A DNA stretch of 64,000 bases from Watersipora subatra (Eukaryota; Bryozoa; Gymnolaemata; Cheilostomatida; Watersiporidae). Shown in pieces: positions 13,901-26,298 of the stretch (positions within the stretch are counted from its first letter, which is position 1; each line of letters starts with the position of its first letter). The stretch spans positions 9,238,001 to 9,302,000 of the forward strand of contig NC_088708.1 in the NCBI RefSeq assembly GCF_963576615.1. The letters are read 5' to 3'. Made by a program: the position numbers and the translations under genes. The notes under the pieces were generated by a model. That model worked only from the letters and a program-made list of their open reading frames with translations. It made no database searches and was not told the origin of the DNA.

Positions 13901-16900
13901 CAAAAAGAGCTGACAAGTCATTATGTTGTCGTGTTTTAGTGTAGTTTGTCAAACTTATCTGAATACTTCTTGAAACTAATATTCTAATATTCATATGATT
14001 CGAGTGGTTGGTGGAATAGTCACACATTTCCCTGTTGGCTATAGTCGCTGTTATCATTAGTAGTTCCTCTATGAGAGTTTCTTTACTTTACCATGACTCA
14101 GTTTTATTGACAGACATAGTGACCGGATACCAGCGTATCTTAACCAGATGTTCAATCTATGCACCCTGAGTTATTGCAGTCATCGTCAAGTCTGAGTTTT
14201 GAACTGGTTTTCGTTAGATACCCCGAGGGTTACTTTACACAAGGCATAACGTTTGACTTCTTCAACTATGCCGGGATTCATCGGCCAGTGTTACTATATA
14301 CAACTCCCCAGCAGCACGTAACTGATGTTACCATTAAGACTAGAATTAATGGCAGCTCTGGTGAGTGGGCAATACCTTTTCAGATTTTATTACTTTGGTA
14401 CGAATGCATTTCTAGAAGCGGTGTGTGCATCGGTTGAGATGGCAGAAAAATCCTGATAGCTGCACTGCTTGTTGCCTTGTGACACGGATAGCTTGATATT
14501 GCATATCTTCTTCTCTATATATAAATCAAGCATTTGTTGGTTTGTTGTATGTCCAGTTATAGCAATAAAATATGCATAAAAAAGCCATTTCGCACTGGAA
14601 TTCAATTCAGATACACCGATTTGGCTGGCATGCTAACCATTATGGCCACCTTGCCATACTATGGAATAATTGTTAACATCCTTATTACACCTGCCAATCT
14701 TTAATGGTGATCTGTTAAAATACGCACTCTTCATGCTTCAGCTAGCACGCTTAAAAGTATTAGAAGAAAAATGCTTGCCCAGACGTCCCCAAAATGCTAT
14801 AAATATGTGTATATGTATACGATATATAGCATAAACTTAATTAAACTTCAGCATACACAGAATTTAACATACGCCTTCATTTAAAAATTAGAATGGTAAA
14901 TATTGTATATATTGATTAAAATAGTTTTTTGTGCAAAAACTTTTTTATAACCCGTGCAACGCTGGGCATTCATCTGGTTTAGTTATATATTTGAAACCTT
15001 TGTGTTTTTAATGTCGATGATTATAAAAAGGGTATTTCATTTGATAATGTTAAAGTTGCCTGCACTTTCTTCCTGTTCAGGAGTGATAGACTATGAGGCA
15101 ACGACAGAAGCCACAACAGCTAACCTCATGCTCACGGTTCTGGACGCTGAGAAGAAGCTAGTCGCTGTAGGGAAAGGTCTTCATGGCAGTATTGTTGTAC
15201 CTGATGCACATCTTTGGTGGCCCTTCACTATGAGTAATAGCTCTGCTTACCTCTATACACTACAGGTGAGGATCAAACGTTTTGTTTCGATTACTGTAGG
15301 TTCAAGTCGTGCAGTATCTAATTAGAGTCTGCCAGCCATCATTGGTCTTTATTCATGAAATGGAGCCCATGGATTGACTCTATCTCTCCGCTGGTTGGAA
15401 CTTTCCATTAATTGCTGATTAGATCTGTGTAATTATCATTTGTCAGGTTCACCTTGAATTCTTTTGAACACTAGTTTAGTCCATTTAAATATCTCCCAGT
15501 TACAAGTGGCCTCTGTGTATTAGTGCACAATAGAATAGGCATCTTGGTAAGGTGGCAGTATGAATATTTTAATAAGGTAGCAGCACTAATGCTTTGGCAA
15601 ATTTAACTTTTTCTGGTTACTTTTAACTTGTAGAGCCTTACTGCATTTCAGAGTCATCAAAAAGTCATCAAGCCATCATCTTGTTTCTTTTGGGTTTATT
15701 TTGAAACCAACTCTTTACTTGATGGCAGCTGTGCAGAACAGAATGAATTCGTTCTTTGACTAAAATGAGAAGTTAGTAATTTCTCTTGTCTATTTTGATG
15801 TATCAAAAAGCAATTGGCGTTTTTCATTAATTAGTAGTATAGACACAATAGTTCTATCTACAGATATAAAAAAGGAGTAAAATTGGCTGATGGCTTACAT
15901 AGACTCTTTAATTTCTTTCACACTGGATGGTCGAATCACTATCAGCCTTAAAAGTTCCCACTTGACTGTACTACAGGTTTCAAAATCCTGCATAAACTGC
16001 CCAGAATATTTGTTTTTATCCTTCCACAAATGTGACAAACATAATTTTTTATTTCGTGACACCAACATACTACATCTGCCATCTACCATTTATGAATTTG
16101 CGGTGACTACGACCTACAATTCACTATTTCTACTCCTCCGCAATACTATTAGATTACCATTTTTAAAACATGTTTGTTCAACTCACTCAATAATTCCTGA
16201 TTTCTGTCTTTTTATTTTCTCCTTTCTTATGGCATGTAACGAGAAACATCATTTTGGTAAAGGTTAACTTGCAACAAAATTCACATTACAGTTATTTGGG
16301 ATCAAAAGATTCACCATGTCTTACTCTGTTGTGTTGTAGGTGCCAAATATGTAGAAATGTGCATACAAGCTCGTAAAAGCTCAAAAACGAAAGCTGCCGT
16401 AGATTAGAATCTGTTTATTTCTTTGACATAGTCATTACAGTTAGTTCTCACGTGAATTGAAAGGCCAATAAAAGGCTCAATATAAAACTTCTCGTAGCAC
16501 TAGTTTATGACAAACGCTTCAAGTTTTACTGAAGGCCCCGTATCAAATATAGAGACTCGCTACTTTACAGTTTTGTTTCGGCTTGGTCTAATCGTCTAGT
16601 CGTAATCTGATCATGTGACCCATACTTCGTGATTAATTTTTGTAGCATTTTTCGATTATCACCAGTGACCAAATGGCTTGTCATGTTTATCAGACAATGA
16701 TATGTACTCCTTCGAGCTAAGGCTTAAAAATTAAACGAATTTTTACAGTAAGTTATAAGATATCAGTGTTGATCAGTGAAAATATTTCGACGAATGAGGT
16801 TGCTTGTAAGTGTAAACAGAAGCCATCTCCTACAACTACGTCACATTTGAGCTGTTTTGGGAAGAGAATCCAAACTACGGCGGTCTCGTGTGGCTGCGAT

Positions 16901-19900
16901 TAACTGTTCATTTTTGAGCTTTCAAGAGCTTGTAATCACATTTTCACATATTCTGCACGTACAACACAACAGAGTAAGACACAGTTAACCTTTTGATACC
17001 AAATAACTGTAATGTGAATTTTGTTGCAAGTCAACCTTTAAGGTTTATCAATTCCAATAATAAATTATACACACATACATGCCAATGTGAACGTTTTTGT
17101 ATACTCTGGGTTCTGCGTGCGAATTGAAAACAATGTACCATTTTATCTTTAGCTCAGCGTAGTCTCAAATGAGAGTGGGGAGGTGATTGATATTTACCGA
17201 CAGCCATTTGGTATTCGCACGGTGAACTTTACCAGCACTCAGCTGCTCATCAACAACCAGCCTTTCTACTGCCGTGGCCTGGGTAGGCACGAGGACTCTG
17301 ATGTAAGTACGGAGGCCTGGGTAGGCATGAGGACTCTGATGTAAGTACCGAGGCCTGGGTAGGAACGAGGACTCTGATGTAAGTACCGAGGCCTGGGTAG
17401 GAACGAGGACTCTGATGTAAGTACCGAGGCCTGGGTAGGCACGAAGAGTCTGATGTAAGTACCGAGGCCTGGGTAGGCACGAGGACTCTGATGTCAGTAC
17501 AGAGGCCTGGGTAGGCATGAGGACTCTGATGTAAGTACCGAGGCCTGGGTAGGAACGAGGACTCTGATGTAAGTGCAGGGGCCTGGGTAGGCACGAGGAC
17601 TCTGATGTAAGTACCGAGGCCTGGGTAGGCATGAGGACTCTGATGTAAGTACCGAGGCCTGGGTAGGCATGAGGACTCTGATGTAAGTACCGAGGCCTGG
17701 GTAGGCATGAGGACTCTGATGTAAGTACCGAGGCTGGGTAGGCACGAGGACTCCGATGTAAGTACCAAGGCCTGGGTAGGCATGAGGACTCTGATGTAAG
17801 TACAGAGGCCTGGGTAGGCATGAGGAATCTGATGTAAGTCCGGAGGCCTGGGTAGGCACGAGGACTCTGATGTAAGTGCAGGGGCCTGAGTAGGCACGAG
17901 GACTCTGATGTAAGTACCGAGGCCTGGGTAGGCACGAAGAGTCTGATGTAAGTACAGAGGCCTGGGTAGGCGTGAGGACTCTGATGTAAGTACCGAGGCC
18001 TGGGTAGGCACGAAGAGTCTGATGTAAGTGCAACTGCTGCTGCTATCATGACAGTTACATATTGAACTTTCTGGTAATTATTCATGCTATATGATATTCT
18101 TTTTTATAAGATTAGAGGAAAAGGAGTGGACTTGCCTTTGATAGCTCGAGATTATAACTTAATTCGGTGGCTCGGCTCTAACTGTTTTCGGACATCTCAC
18201 TACCCTTATGCGGAAGAGATTATGGATGAGGCGGACAAACAAGGAATTGTTGTTATAGATGAATGTCCTGGAGTTGGTATAAAGTGAGTAAGTCAAATGT
18301 TGTTTGACTGTGCTCGTGCTGACAAGTATAATATCAGCAGTATGTGCACAGGATATAACTGTACACAGGATATAACTGTACACAAGACATAACTGTACAC
18401 AAGACATAACTGTACACAGGGTATAACTGTACACAAGACATAACTGTACACAAGACATAACTGTACACAGGGTATAACTGTACACAGGATATAACTGTAC
18501 ACAAGATATAACTGTACACAGGATATAACTGTACACAGGATATAACTGTACACAGGATATAACTGTACACAGGGTATAACTGTACAAGGATAAAACTGTA
18601 CACAGGGCATAACTGTACACAGGGTATAACTGTACACAGGATATAACTGTACACAGGATATAACTGTACACAGGACTTAACTGTACACAGGATATAACTG
18701 TACACAGGATATAACTGTACACAAGACAACTGTACACAAGACATAACTGTACACAGGGTATAACTGTACACAGGATATAACTGTACACAGGATATAACTG
18801 TACACAGGATATAACTGTACACAGGATATAACTGTACACAGGGTATAACTGTACACAGGATATAACTGTACACAGGATTTAACTGTACACAGGATATAAC
18901 TGTACACAGGATTTAACTGTACACAGGATATAACTGTACACAGGGTATAACTGTACACAGGATATAACTGTACATAGGGTATAACTGTACACAGGATATA
19001 ACTGTACACAGGATATAACTGTACACAGGGTATAACTGTACACAGGATATAACTGTACACAGGATATAACTGTACACAGGGTATAACTGTACACAGGATA
19101 TAACTGTACTCAGGATATAACTGTACACAGAGTATAACTGTACACAGGATATAACTGTACACAGGATATAACTGTACTCAGGATATAACTGTACACAGAG
19201 TATAACTGTACACAGGATATAACTGCACACAAGACATAACTGTACACAGGATATAACTGTACACAGGATATAACTGTACACAGGATATAACTGTACACAG
19301 GATAATAATATTTTTTAATATTTTAATATTTTTTGTCTCTATCTATAGCATAGCTAGAGAACTACCTATCTATAGCATAGCTAGAGAACTACCTATCTAT
19401 AGCATAGCTAGAGAACTATCTATCTATAGCATAGCTAGAGAACTACCTATCTACAGCATAGCTAGAGAACTACCTATCTATAGCATAGCTAGAGAACTAC
19501 CTATCTATAGCATAGCTAGAGAACTACCTATCTATAGCATAGCTAGAGAACTACCTGTCTATAGCATAGCTAGAGAACTACCTATCTATAGCATAGCTAG
19601 AGAACTACCTATCTATAGCATAGCTAGAGAACTACCTATCTATAGCATAGCTAGAGATCTATCTATAGCATAGCTAGAGAACTACCTATCTATAGCATAG
19701 CTAGAGAACTATCTATCTATAGCATAGCTAGAGAACTACCTATCTATAGCATAGCTAGAGAACTACCTATCTATAGCATAGCTAGAGAACTACCTATCTA
19801 TAGCATAACTAGAGAACTACCTATCTATAGCATAGCTAGAGAACTATGTGTCTATAGCATAGCTAGAGAACTACCTATTTATAGCATAGCTAGAGAACTA

Positions 19901-22352
19901 CCTATCTATAGCATAGCTAGAGAACTACCTATTTATAGCATAGCTAGAGAACTACCTATTTCTTGAGCCAGAGATAGTTTATCTAATTCATTCCATAACT
20001 GTAAGCTTTAAAAATTATTCTCCTGATGCTAAACAACTTACTATAAGAGGTTTCTTAAACATGTATGAACTATAATCTAGTCTATACATATTATATTGAT
20101 TTAGTCTTTATATAGTATATAAAGTATAATATATCTATAACTCTAATAAGTCTATATATTATATAAAGACTGTGAATGTAAAGACTATATTCATGGGAAC
20201 TTATTGAATGGATGATATCATCATAAGTTATTAGAGAGACCGCAAGAGGTGCTGGTCCTGTACCCTCGGCAGCAATGATTTTCTGTATTTTTATTCATCA
20301 AAGTAATTGAGCAATTAAACTATCAGTTCCATGTGATCAACTGCCATAAATAGAGCATGTAAATTGTTTGAGTAAAATTCATATTGTTAACATGTTATAT
20401 TCATATTGTCAACATGTTATATTCATATTGTCAACATGTTATATTTATATTGTCAACATGTTATATTCATATTGTCAACATGTTATATTCATATTGTCAG
20501 CATGTTATATTCATATTGTCAGCATGTTATATTCATATTGTCAACATGTTATATTCATATTGTCAACATGTTATTTTCATATTTTTAACATGTTATGTTC
20601 ATATTGTCAACATGTTATTTTCATATTTTTAACATGTTATGTTCATATTGTCAACATGTTATATTCATATTGTCAACATGTTATTTTCATATTTTTAACA
20701 TGTTATGTTCATATTGTCAACATGTTATATTCATATTGTCAACATGTTATGTTCATATTGTCAACATGTTATATTCATATTGTCAACATGTTATATTCAT
20801 ATTGTCAACATGTTATAAGAAATGTATGAAAACTTTAAAAGAAAATCTTGATTGCCTAATAACATTGTTGCATAACACAGTAGTTTAAGTTATTATGTAA
20901 TATTCATACCTAATGTAAAACACGCAATTGCATGGCTACATGCACATGACTACTGCCCTCTATTTGCAGACCTAGCAACATGGGCAATACCTCGCTAGCA
21001 CACCATAAGAACGTTATGAAAGAGTTAGTTGCAAGGGATAAAAACAGACCTTCTGTCATTATGTGGTCTGTAGCCAATGAACCTTCTTCTGCTGACCCGG
21101 CAGCAGACAACTACTTCAGGTAAATCTCTGCCGTTTTAAGCCATAGTTTTATATTTACGGTAATTGAGTTTGCCGATATTCAGCCAAATTCCCATCAAAA
21201 TTATTGCTGCTATAGCATTGCACTTCCTGATGCACTGTTTTATCTAAAATTGATTACATGCTCGTTGCATAGCAACAGTAGGAATGATTTCTCTTACACA
21301 AATCTGGAAATATTAATTACTGGTGGTGTTTTCCATCAGCCTGTTCTTTTCCTAATAATTTTTCATCATTCTGACAATGGTATTAGCAGTCTATAATGGC
21401 AGCATGTTATATTCATACGCAATACTATCGATTATCTTGTCTTTTAGGCAGGTGATTGCGACTACACGAGACGCTGATGATACTCGACCAGTTACATTTG
21501 TGATTGGTCCGAGCGATTATTGGAAAGAAAAAGCTGCTCAGTATGTGGACATCATTTGCGTTAACCACTACTATGCGTGGTACTCGGACATGGGTCATAT
21601 CGAGGTGATAGGTCGGCAGCTGAAATATGACCTTGATCTGTGGCACAAGACATTCAACAAACCAGTGATTCTCAGTGAATATGGTGCAGATGCACACACA
21701 GTTCTCAACGGTGTTAGTGTTTAGTTCATCGACTTTATATTGTTATTAGTTGGGACATCTGATATTATATCAGATGTCTGATATGGGAAACTGGACATAT
21801 TTATAAATGCTGCTCATCATATTGAATGCTACAAATTTAATTGAAATACGTTTTACAGCTGCCGTCATCATCATTTACTCAGGATTATCAAGTGGATTTC
21901 TTGAAAGCGTATCACGTGGTCTTTGATGATCTGCGGAAAATTTACTTGGTCGGGGAGATGGTATGGAATTTTGCAGACTTTATGACAGGGCAGGGTAAGC
22001 AATGATGAAATTCATTGGATAAACTGTTCGAATGTCTGATTGGTATGCGAATCAAACATTGTATATGTTCAATTAGATAGTAATATATTACATGTTAAAG
22101 ACAAGTAATATGCAAATTAAACATTGTATATGTTCGACTAGATAGTAATATATTACATGTTACAGACAAGTAATATGCGAATTAAACATTTTATATGTTC
22201 AACTAGATAGTAATATATTACATGTTACAGACAAATCACGCATGTACGGTAACCACAAGGGGCTGTTCACAAGGCAAAGGCAACCAAAACCTGCTGCCTA
22301 CACAATTCGAGACAGATACCACAAACTGATCAACCAATCAAACTTTCCTTGA
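10914..22352 (+). CDS. GUSB: Beta-glucuronidase, lysosomal (glycoside hydrolase family 2)
   Basis: GUSB removes terminal beta-D-glucuronate from glycosaminoglycans in lysosomes. Coding exons: 10914-11108, 11220-11399, 12102-12277, 14218-14360, 15081-15265, 17153-17302, 18111-18283, 20970-21119, 21448-21712, 21859-21994, 22231-22352. They join in frame to 624 aa plus stop (human 651). Residues 1-22 are a hydrophobic signal peptide. The GH2 sugar-binding and jelly-roll region includes [20 protein letters not shown] and FDFFNYAG. The TIM barrel carries LRHED-like [17 protein letters not shown] and IDECPGVG. The acid/base Glu438 is in WSVANEP, the nucleophile Glu528 in SEYGAD, and Tyr492 in [15 protein letters not shown] and [11 protein letters not shown] close the barrel. 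The protein ends shortly after, lacking the C-terminal tail that is removed from the human enzyme. All catalytic residues are present, so the gene looks functional despite repeat-filled introns. Possible poly(A) signals AATAAA are at 23050 and 24072. Confidence 0.96.
12353..13803. mobile_element. TIR element, TA-flanked, family 1 copy A (GUSB intron 3)
   Basis: The ends are inverted copies: GACCTCTATTTGAACGCC on the left, and on the right a sequence whose complement reads ACCATAAAACCTCTATTTG. TA flanks both sides. It shares sub-terminal and internal sequence with the copies at 34406-39136 and 59914-61183, including GCTCATTGCACTCA and the closing ACTAGTCGATATTAG region. No transposase ORF is visible, so it is a non-autonomous DNA transposon, probably Tc1/mariner-pogo type from the TA target. 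Confidence 0.75.
14514..14977 (+). mobile_element. Helitron-like short element in GUSB intron 4
   Basis: Starts TCTATATATAAATC and ends CGCTGGGCATTCATCTGG followed by T. It is a shortened relative of 1458-2396, with the same degenerate tRNA-like stretch on the minus strand (near 14590-14670, with GGTTAGCATGCCAGCC). It has no coding capacity. Confidence 0.5.
16261..17037. mobile_element. TTAA-flanked TIR element (MITE), copy 1, in GUSB intron 5
   Basis: Left end AGGTTAACTTGCAAC and right end GTTGCAAGTCAACCT are inverted copies, and the inversion extends for about 130 bp (CACATTACAGTTATTTGG, TTCACCATGTCTTACTC). The right flank is TTAA; the left flank is GTAA, one base off. The element ends 115 bp before GUSB exon 6. 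It has no ORF of note. Confidence 0.85.
17276..18030 (+). repeat. 38-bp minisatellite spanning the GUSB exon 6 donor, about 20 copies
   Basis: The unit is the last 27 bases of exon 6 (GGCCTGGGTAGGCACGAGGA... to CTCTGAT) plus the first 11 intron bases (GTAAGTACCGA). The authentic donor is the first GT, at 17303. The array then repeats exon end and donor to about 18030, mostly intact as GATGTAAGT, with one GTCAGT variant and one unit lacking a base. Exon 7 begins 80 bp after the array. Because 38 is not a multiple of three and plus-strand stops appear, only the first donor gives normal protein. Confidence 0.95.
18345..19303 (+). repeat. 17-bp minisatellite (TATAACTGTACACAGGA), about 56 copies
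   Basis: A nearly pure array of the unit TATAACTGTACACAGGA with variants (AAGACA, GGGTA, GGATTTA) in GUSB intron 7, starting 60 bp after the exon 7 donor. The minus strand is open in all frames ([17 protein letters not shown]) simply because the unit lacks stops. Confidence 0.95.
19344..19960 (+). repeat. 27-bp minisatellite (CTATCTATAGCATAGCTAGA...), about 23 copies
   Basis: The unit is CTATCTATAGCATAGCTAGA followed by GAACTAC, with few substitutions and one short unit near 19655. It contains the self-complementary core CTATAGCATAGCTAG. It lies in GUSB intron 7, directly after the 17-bp array. Confidence 0.95.
20378..20816 (+). repeat. 22-bp minisatellite (TCATATTGTCAACATG...), about 20 copies
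   Basis: The unit is TTATATTCATATTGTCAACA followed by TG, with higher-order variants (TTTTTAAC replacing TTGTCAAC every few units, suggesting a recent multi-unit duplication). It is the third array in GUSB intron 7. All frames stay open because of the periodicity; it is not coding. Confidence 0.95.
22036..22230 (+). repeat. 65-bp tandem repeat spanning the GUSB exon 11 acceptor, 3 copies
   Basis: Three units each contain TAGATAGTAATATATTACAT followed by GTTACAG and ACAA. AG dinucleotides end at 22100 (mutated to AAAG), 22165 and 22230, exactly 65 bp apart. The last joins the terminal exon (DKSRMY...). The first bases of the exon (ACAA) are part of the unit. Confidence 0.9.
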
Positions 22353-24407
22353 TTTTAAGGCTGTATCAGTTTAGACGATATTACTCGATATTACCAAAAT
22401 TGAATGAAATTAGTTAGCTTATGATAACATAAGAGTTGTCCTATCGTCTTGCCTACAGATATTTTATTAATCATGCTACAAATATTCGAACATAACAGAT
22501 AAAAGCATTGAAGCCGTTAGCAAAGATTGAATTTTGCTAACTAGAATGCTTGCCCGGTTTGCAAACCCGTAAGGGTGAACTGGTATTATAAAATAGGCAA
22601 CCAAAGGTAGATACATCTGCCAATATCTTGCCATTCCAATCATTGCTGAAAAGATTGGAGAGAAGGCCTGTATTATTTCTATGAAGAAAGAAACATGAGC
22701 TGACCCACAGTGCAAGATTCTGATGGTTTATGGCCGGCTAAAGTGTGACACGTGCTCTTAAAGTGAGCTGATCATCAGAAGAGACATTGCTTGGGTCTGA
22801 GAAGTTGGAGAAATAGCGACAGCAACATTCTCTACCGTTTACAGCTTTCATTGTGTAAATTTGTCATCCCAATTCTGTCACGTATGAAACCTGAAGATGA
22901 TACAAGCAATGCTATTTTCATCCATTACACTGCATCACGATAGAGTCATATTACTCATAGTCGTTATTATTAAACATACATTTGTATTAGTGCAATATAA
23001 ACAGTTCACTTATAGATATGCATCAATTACTTGATCTTTTTGTATTTAAAATAAAATCGCTATTGACGGGTTAAAAATTTGGTTATCTCTATAACATCTT
23101 CCAAGCATAATCTGATAGATGCCAGTCATAAGAACTTCACACAACCGATAATGTCTTGTTAGTGTTTGTATTGGGAAGAGTAGTGAAGGTGCAACTTTGA
23201 GGCAGCACTGAATGTAGACTTTTATGAAAAGAAATGCCAGTATTTTTGGATAATGAGCAAGTTATCGTCTTACTAATAGTAATGTTAACAGAACCTCTGT
23301 CAACAACTTATATTCAAATGTAGTCAAAGAAATGTTATACATACAAAAGGTTTACATGTATGAATGATGGTGTGAAAAATATCTGATAAGACAACGCAAG
23401 CGAGTGAAGTTACTTTATTATGATATTAGTGTGGGAATGTAGATTGTTCTGAGACATTGTTCCAAAATTTTTCTGAGTGTTGTGAGAGAAATTGTTATAC
23501 ACAACTCATCTACAGATATATTAGTTGAATTTGCTTTGTCATCTTATTCTATTTTGACTATGTTTAGTTCTTGCACTTTTGCTTAGCTTGTGGGAACTAA
23601 TTTAATTATACTACTAGTTTAGGTGCTAAGCTATTATGTGCAATACCATAATTTACCAATCAAAGATACTTCTTTATTCTATGAGTACAACAATTAAAAT
23701 ACACAACGAACAAAATTCTATGATAAAAGTACTAATGACAAAAGGTTAACAATAACACATAGACGGTACAACCTTACACGAACGGTTTTCCACGTTCTTT
23801 TGCTCAGTTCTATATGTCTTCGAGTCTTGACTGTCAAACAAGAGTACTGACAGTCTACCGATACCGAGGCTCAACAGTTAAAATAGAGAGGCCTAGCAAT
23901 TTAAAACGAAAGAGGCTCTGCAGATGAAAGAGAAAGAGGCAGAGTCATGGAAGCTGTTCTCTGTTATACATATATGCCTCTGCTAGCCTGTGAGAACATG
24001 TTTAGATGCTCAGGTTCTGTCCTTTATGTTGTAGAAAGTCGGTATTTGAAGGGTCTTACTTTGAGCTCATCAATAAAATGTACTGATTAGAAATGATGAC
24101 CAACTGCTGTTATTTTGGTCGTGTCTGACAGAAGTTGGCAGAGCTGTGTATGTGCCATCGCTTCTAATTTCCTTAGCCGTTTTCTAGCAGGCTCTTTGAC
24201 ACATCTTCTCTGATGGGTTCCTTTCACTTGAAATTTCTAATCTGTTTGTCGATGCTTCTTGAATTGTTTCTCCTGATGGTCCTTTGATGTGCTAGGGGTT
24301 TGTTTGCTGTGGTATTGTGTATACCTCTTATGGTTTAAGCCCTGCACTTGAAAACCAAAGTGAGCCACAACATTCTTCTGTGCACCCAGCAGCCAGGAAA
24401 TGTTTAG
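22353..24407. other. GUSB 3' flank, no gene recognised
   Basis: This should contain the GUSB 3' UTR. Canonical AATAAA occurs at 23050-23055 and at 24072-24077. No conserved coding sequence or transposon terminus was found in the rest. Confidence 0.4.
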
Positions 24408-24415
24408 ACACATAT

Positions 24416-25719
24416 ATGGCGCCTTACAGTGCCTCGCGTTGCGCGTTCACAACTCGAGTTGTGAACGCGCAACACGACTTTTCAAAAGTAAGGCGCAATA
24501 TATTGGTATTACGGTAGAATAACCGTAGATCTGGTTAGATTAACAATGGTATATCAATAGACACCCGTTAGCTAATAAAAATTAAACTATGTATGTACTG
24601 TAAAACTAGAGCTAATAGCGAATTATTAGAATTATACTGTGCCGAGTTTGCAACTCAAGTTGTACAACTCGAGTTGCACAACTCGAGTTGTACAACTCGA
24701 GTTTGTAAATATAACTCGAGTTGTACAACTCGAGTTGCACAACTCGAGTTCATCAAAACCCAAGCCGAGTTCTTTAAACAGCAACTCGAGTTCAACAACT
24801 CGGCTTGAGAACATCTCATCGTTTCATTTTCTCTAGCTATATGAAATTTTTTGTGCATCATTAAACGCCGTTGAAATAATTTCTATGTTCATTTTGGTGT
24901 TCATTCAGTTTCTTGTCAGATTCTAGAGAGATGACTCTTTTTTTATTTGAAAAAGAAGCTGCCCGGCTAGCTGCAAATTTCTTTTTCCCAAACAGGTTTA
25001 CATACGGCAGTAAAATTTTGGCTCATGTTTGGCTTTAGTAATTGAGTTTTAGTAACCAAAACTTACATCATTACATTAGAAATCAATAGTTATAATTAGA
25101 AAGGAACACAAAATTCTAAATAACGTAGCAAAACTGATGTTATCATTCAAAAAGTGCTGTTAAAACGTAAGAGGCGCTCACTTAAAACTCATTAATTTAA
25201 GCCATTTTGAATAATATTTTGGAATTTTGTGTTCCTCTCTAATTATAACTATTGACTTTCAATGTAATGATTTAGGTTTTGATTACTAAAACTCGATTAC
25301 TAAAGCCAATCATGAGCCAAAATTTTACAGCCGTGTGTAAACCTGTTTGGGAAAAAAAATTCGCTGCTCGGTTCTCATATAGATTGTTTTTAGTTTGCTT
25401 TTTACATTCTACAATTGTTTTTGTCTCTTTATATTTATAGAAATGAATATGCGCAAATCTCGCCAATATATAATTTAAATATGTATACATATTTAAATCA
25501 TTATTATTATTAATATTAAATTTCTGTAAATGAGACACCCCAATTACTCACTTTGCTTTCTTTACGAACCCGTGTTAGTTTTGCGTATAGGTAACACAAC
25601 TCGAGGTCATAAACCCAGGCCGAGTTGTACAATTCGGCAACTCGAGTTGGACAACACGGCAACTCGAGTTGTACAACTCGAGTTGTGAACGCGCAACGCG
25701 AGGCACTGTAAGGCGCCAT
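24416..25719. mobile_element. 1.3-kb foldback element with CTCGAG palindrome satellite
   Basis: The two halves are inverted copies around a centre near 25160. The outer ends read ATGGCGCCTTACAGTGCCTC and its complement; inner matches include AAACAGGTTTACA, CTCATG..TTGGCTTTAGTA and GGAACACAAAATTC in both orientations. Each arm holds tandem copies of the self-complementary 14-mer ACAACTCGAGTTGT (24655-24800 and 25596-25685). Flanks ACACATAT and ACACATAA look like an 8-bp target duplication with one change, as for hAT-type transposition. There is no ORF. Confidence 0.85.
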
Positions 25720-25727
25720 ACACATAA

Positions 25728-26298
25728 GATGGCAACTCAATGTTTAGAGTTCGACTTGATTCAAATAGGATTGATCTGAAGCAATGGATCTTCCTTGTAT
25801 ATTGTTGTGTGGAAAGCAAGCGATGAATTGTTTTTGCAGACCTGGCTTATTCAGACTATTCATAGAGTGTATGATTGATTACTTCTATGGAATGTAAAGT
25901 CTTGCTTGAGTTTGTTGAGAATTGAGCTTGTGTAAATACCTTCTAATGTGGTATTAAAGTATTCGTTACTTAATATTGGCTTTCACTGCGAAATAAGGTT
26001 GATGACTTGTAGATGGGAGCCAATCTTTTGATTGGCTCCCATCTACAAGTCATAAACCAATCTAGTCATTTAGCCAATCTTTTGATTGGCTCCCATCTGG
26101 GCTGTATGTTTGTTATGACTGCTTACTAATGTAATTAGGTTATTATGGTTAATTCTAACTGTCCAGAGAAGCTCAGTTGATTCAACTACGGATTTAAGCA
26201 TTGAATGTTAAATGTCTAGCAATGCAAAGCCCCTACTATTTATACTAAAAATGATATGGAGAATGGAGGCCTCTGTTAGAGCGCTCCAGTGTACACAG
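25728..26298. other. Intergenic stretch with a perfect hairpin
   Basis: No gene is visible. A perfect 22-bp inverted repeat (arm GACTTGTAGATGGGAGCCAA + TC, loop TTTT) occupies 26004-26051. Half of it is repeated at about 26076-26098 (GCCAATCTTTTGATTGGC). Confidence 0.7.

Noticed and set aside
17276-18030. Possible CRISPR-like array
   Set aside because: Units are directly contiguous with no unique spacers, the genes are eukaryotic, and there are no cas genes.
17165-18085. Minus-strand frame of 306 aa with repeats ([18 protein letters not shown]) and two overlapping ones
   Set aside because: All three frames are open because the 38-bp unit lacks minus-strand stops; it lies antisense over the GUSB exon 6 array.
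18159-19298. Several minus-strand frames with [17 protein letters not shown] repeats
   Set aside because: Product of a 17-bp minisatellite without stops, overlapping in different frames and antisense to GUSB exon 7.
20368-20888. Plus-strand frames with [18 protein letters not shown] repeats
   Set aside because: 22-bp minisatellite in an intron; three overlapping frames are equally open.
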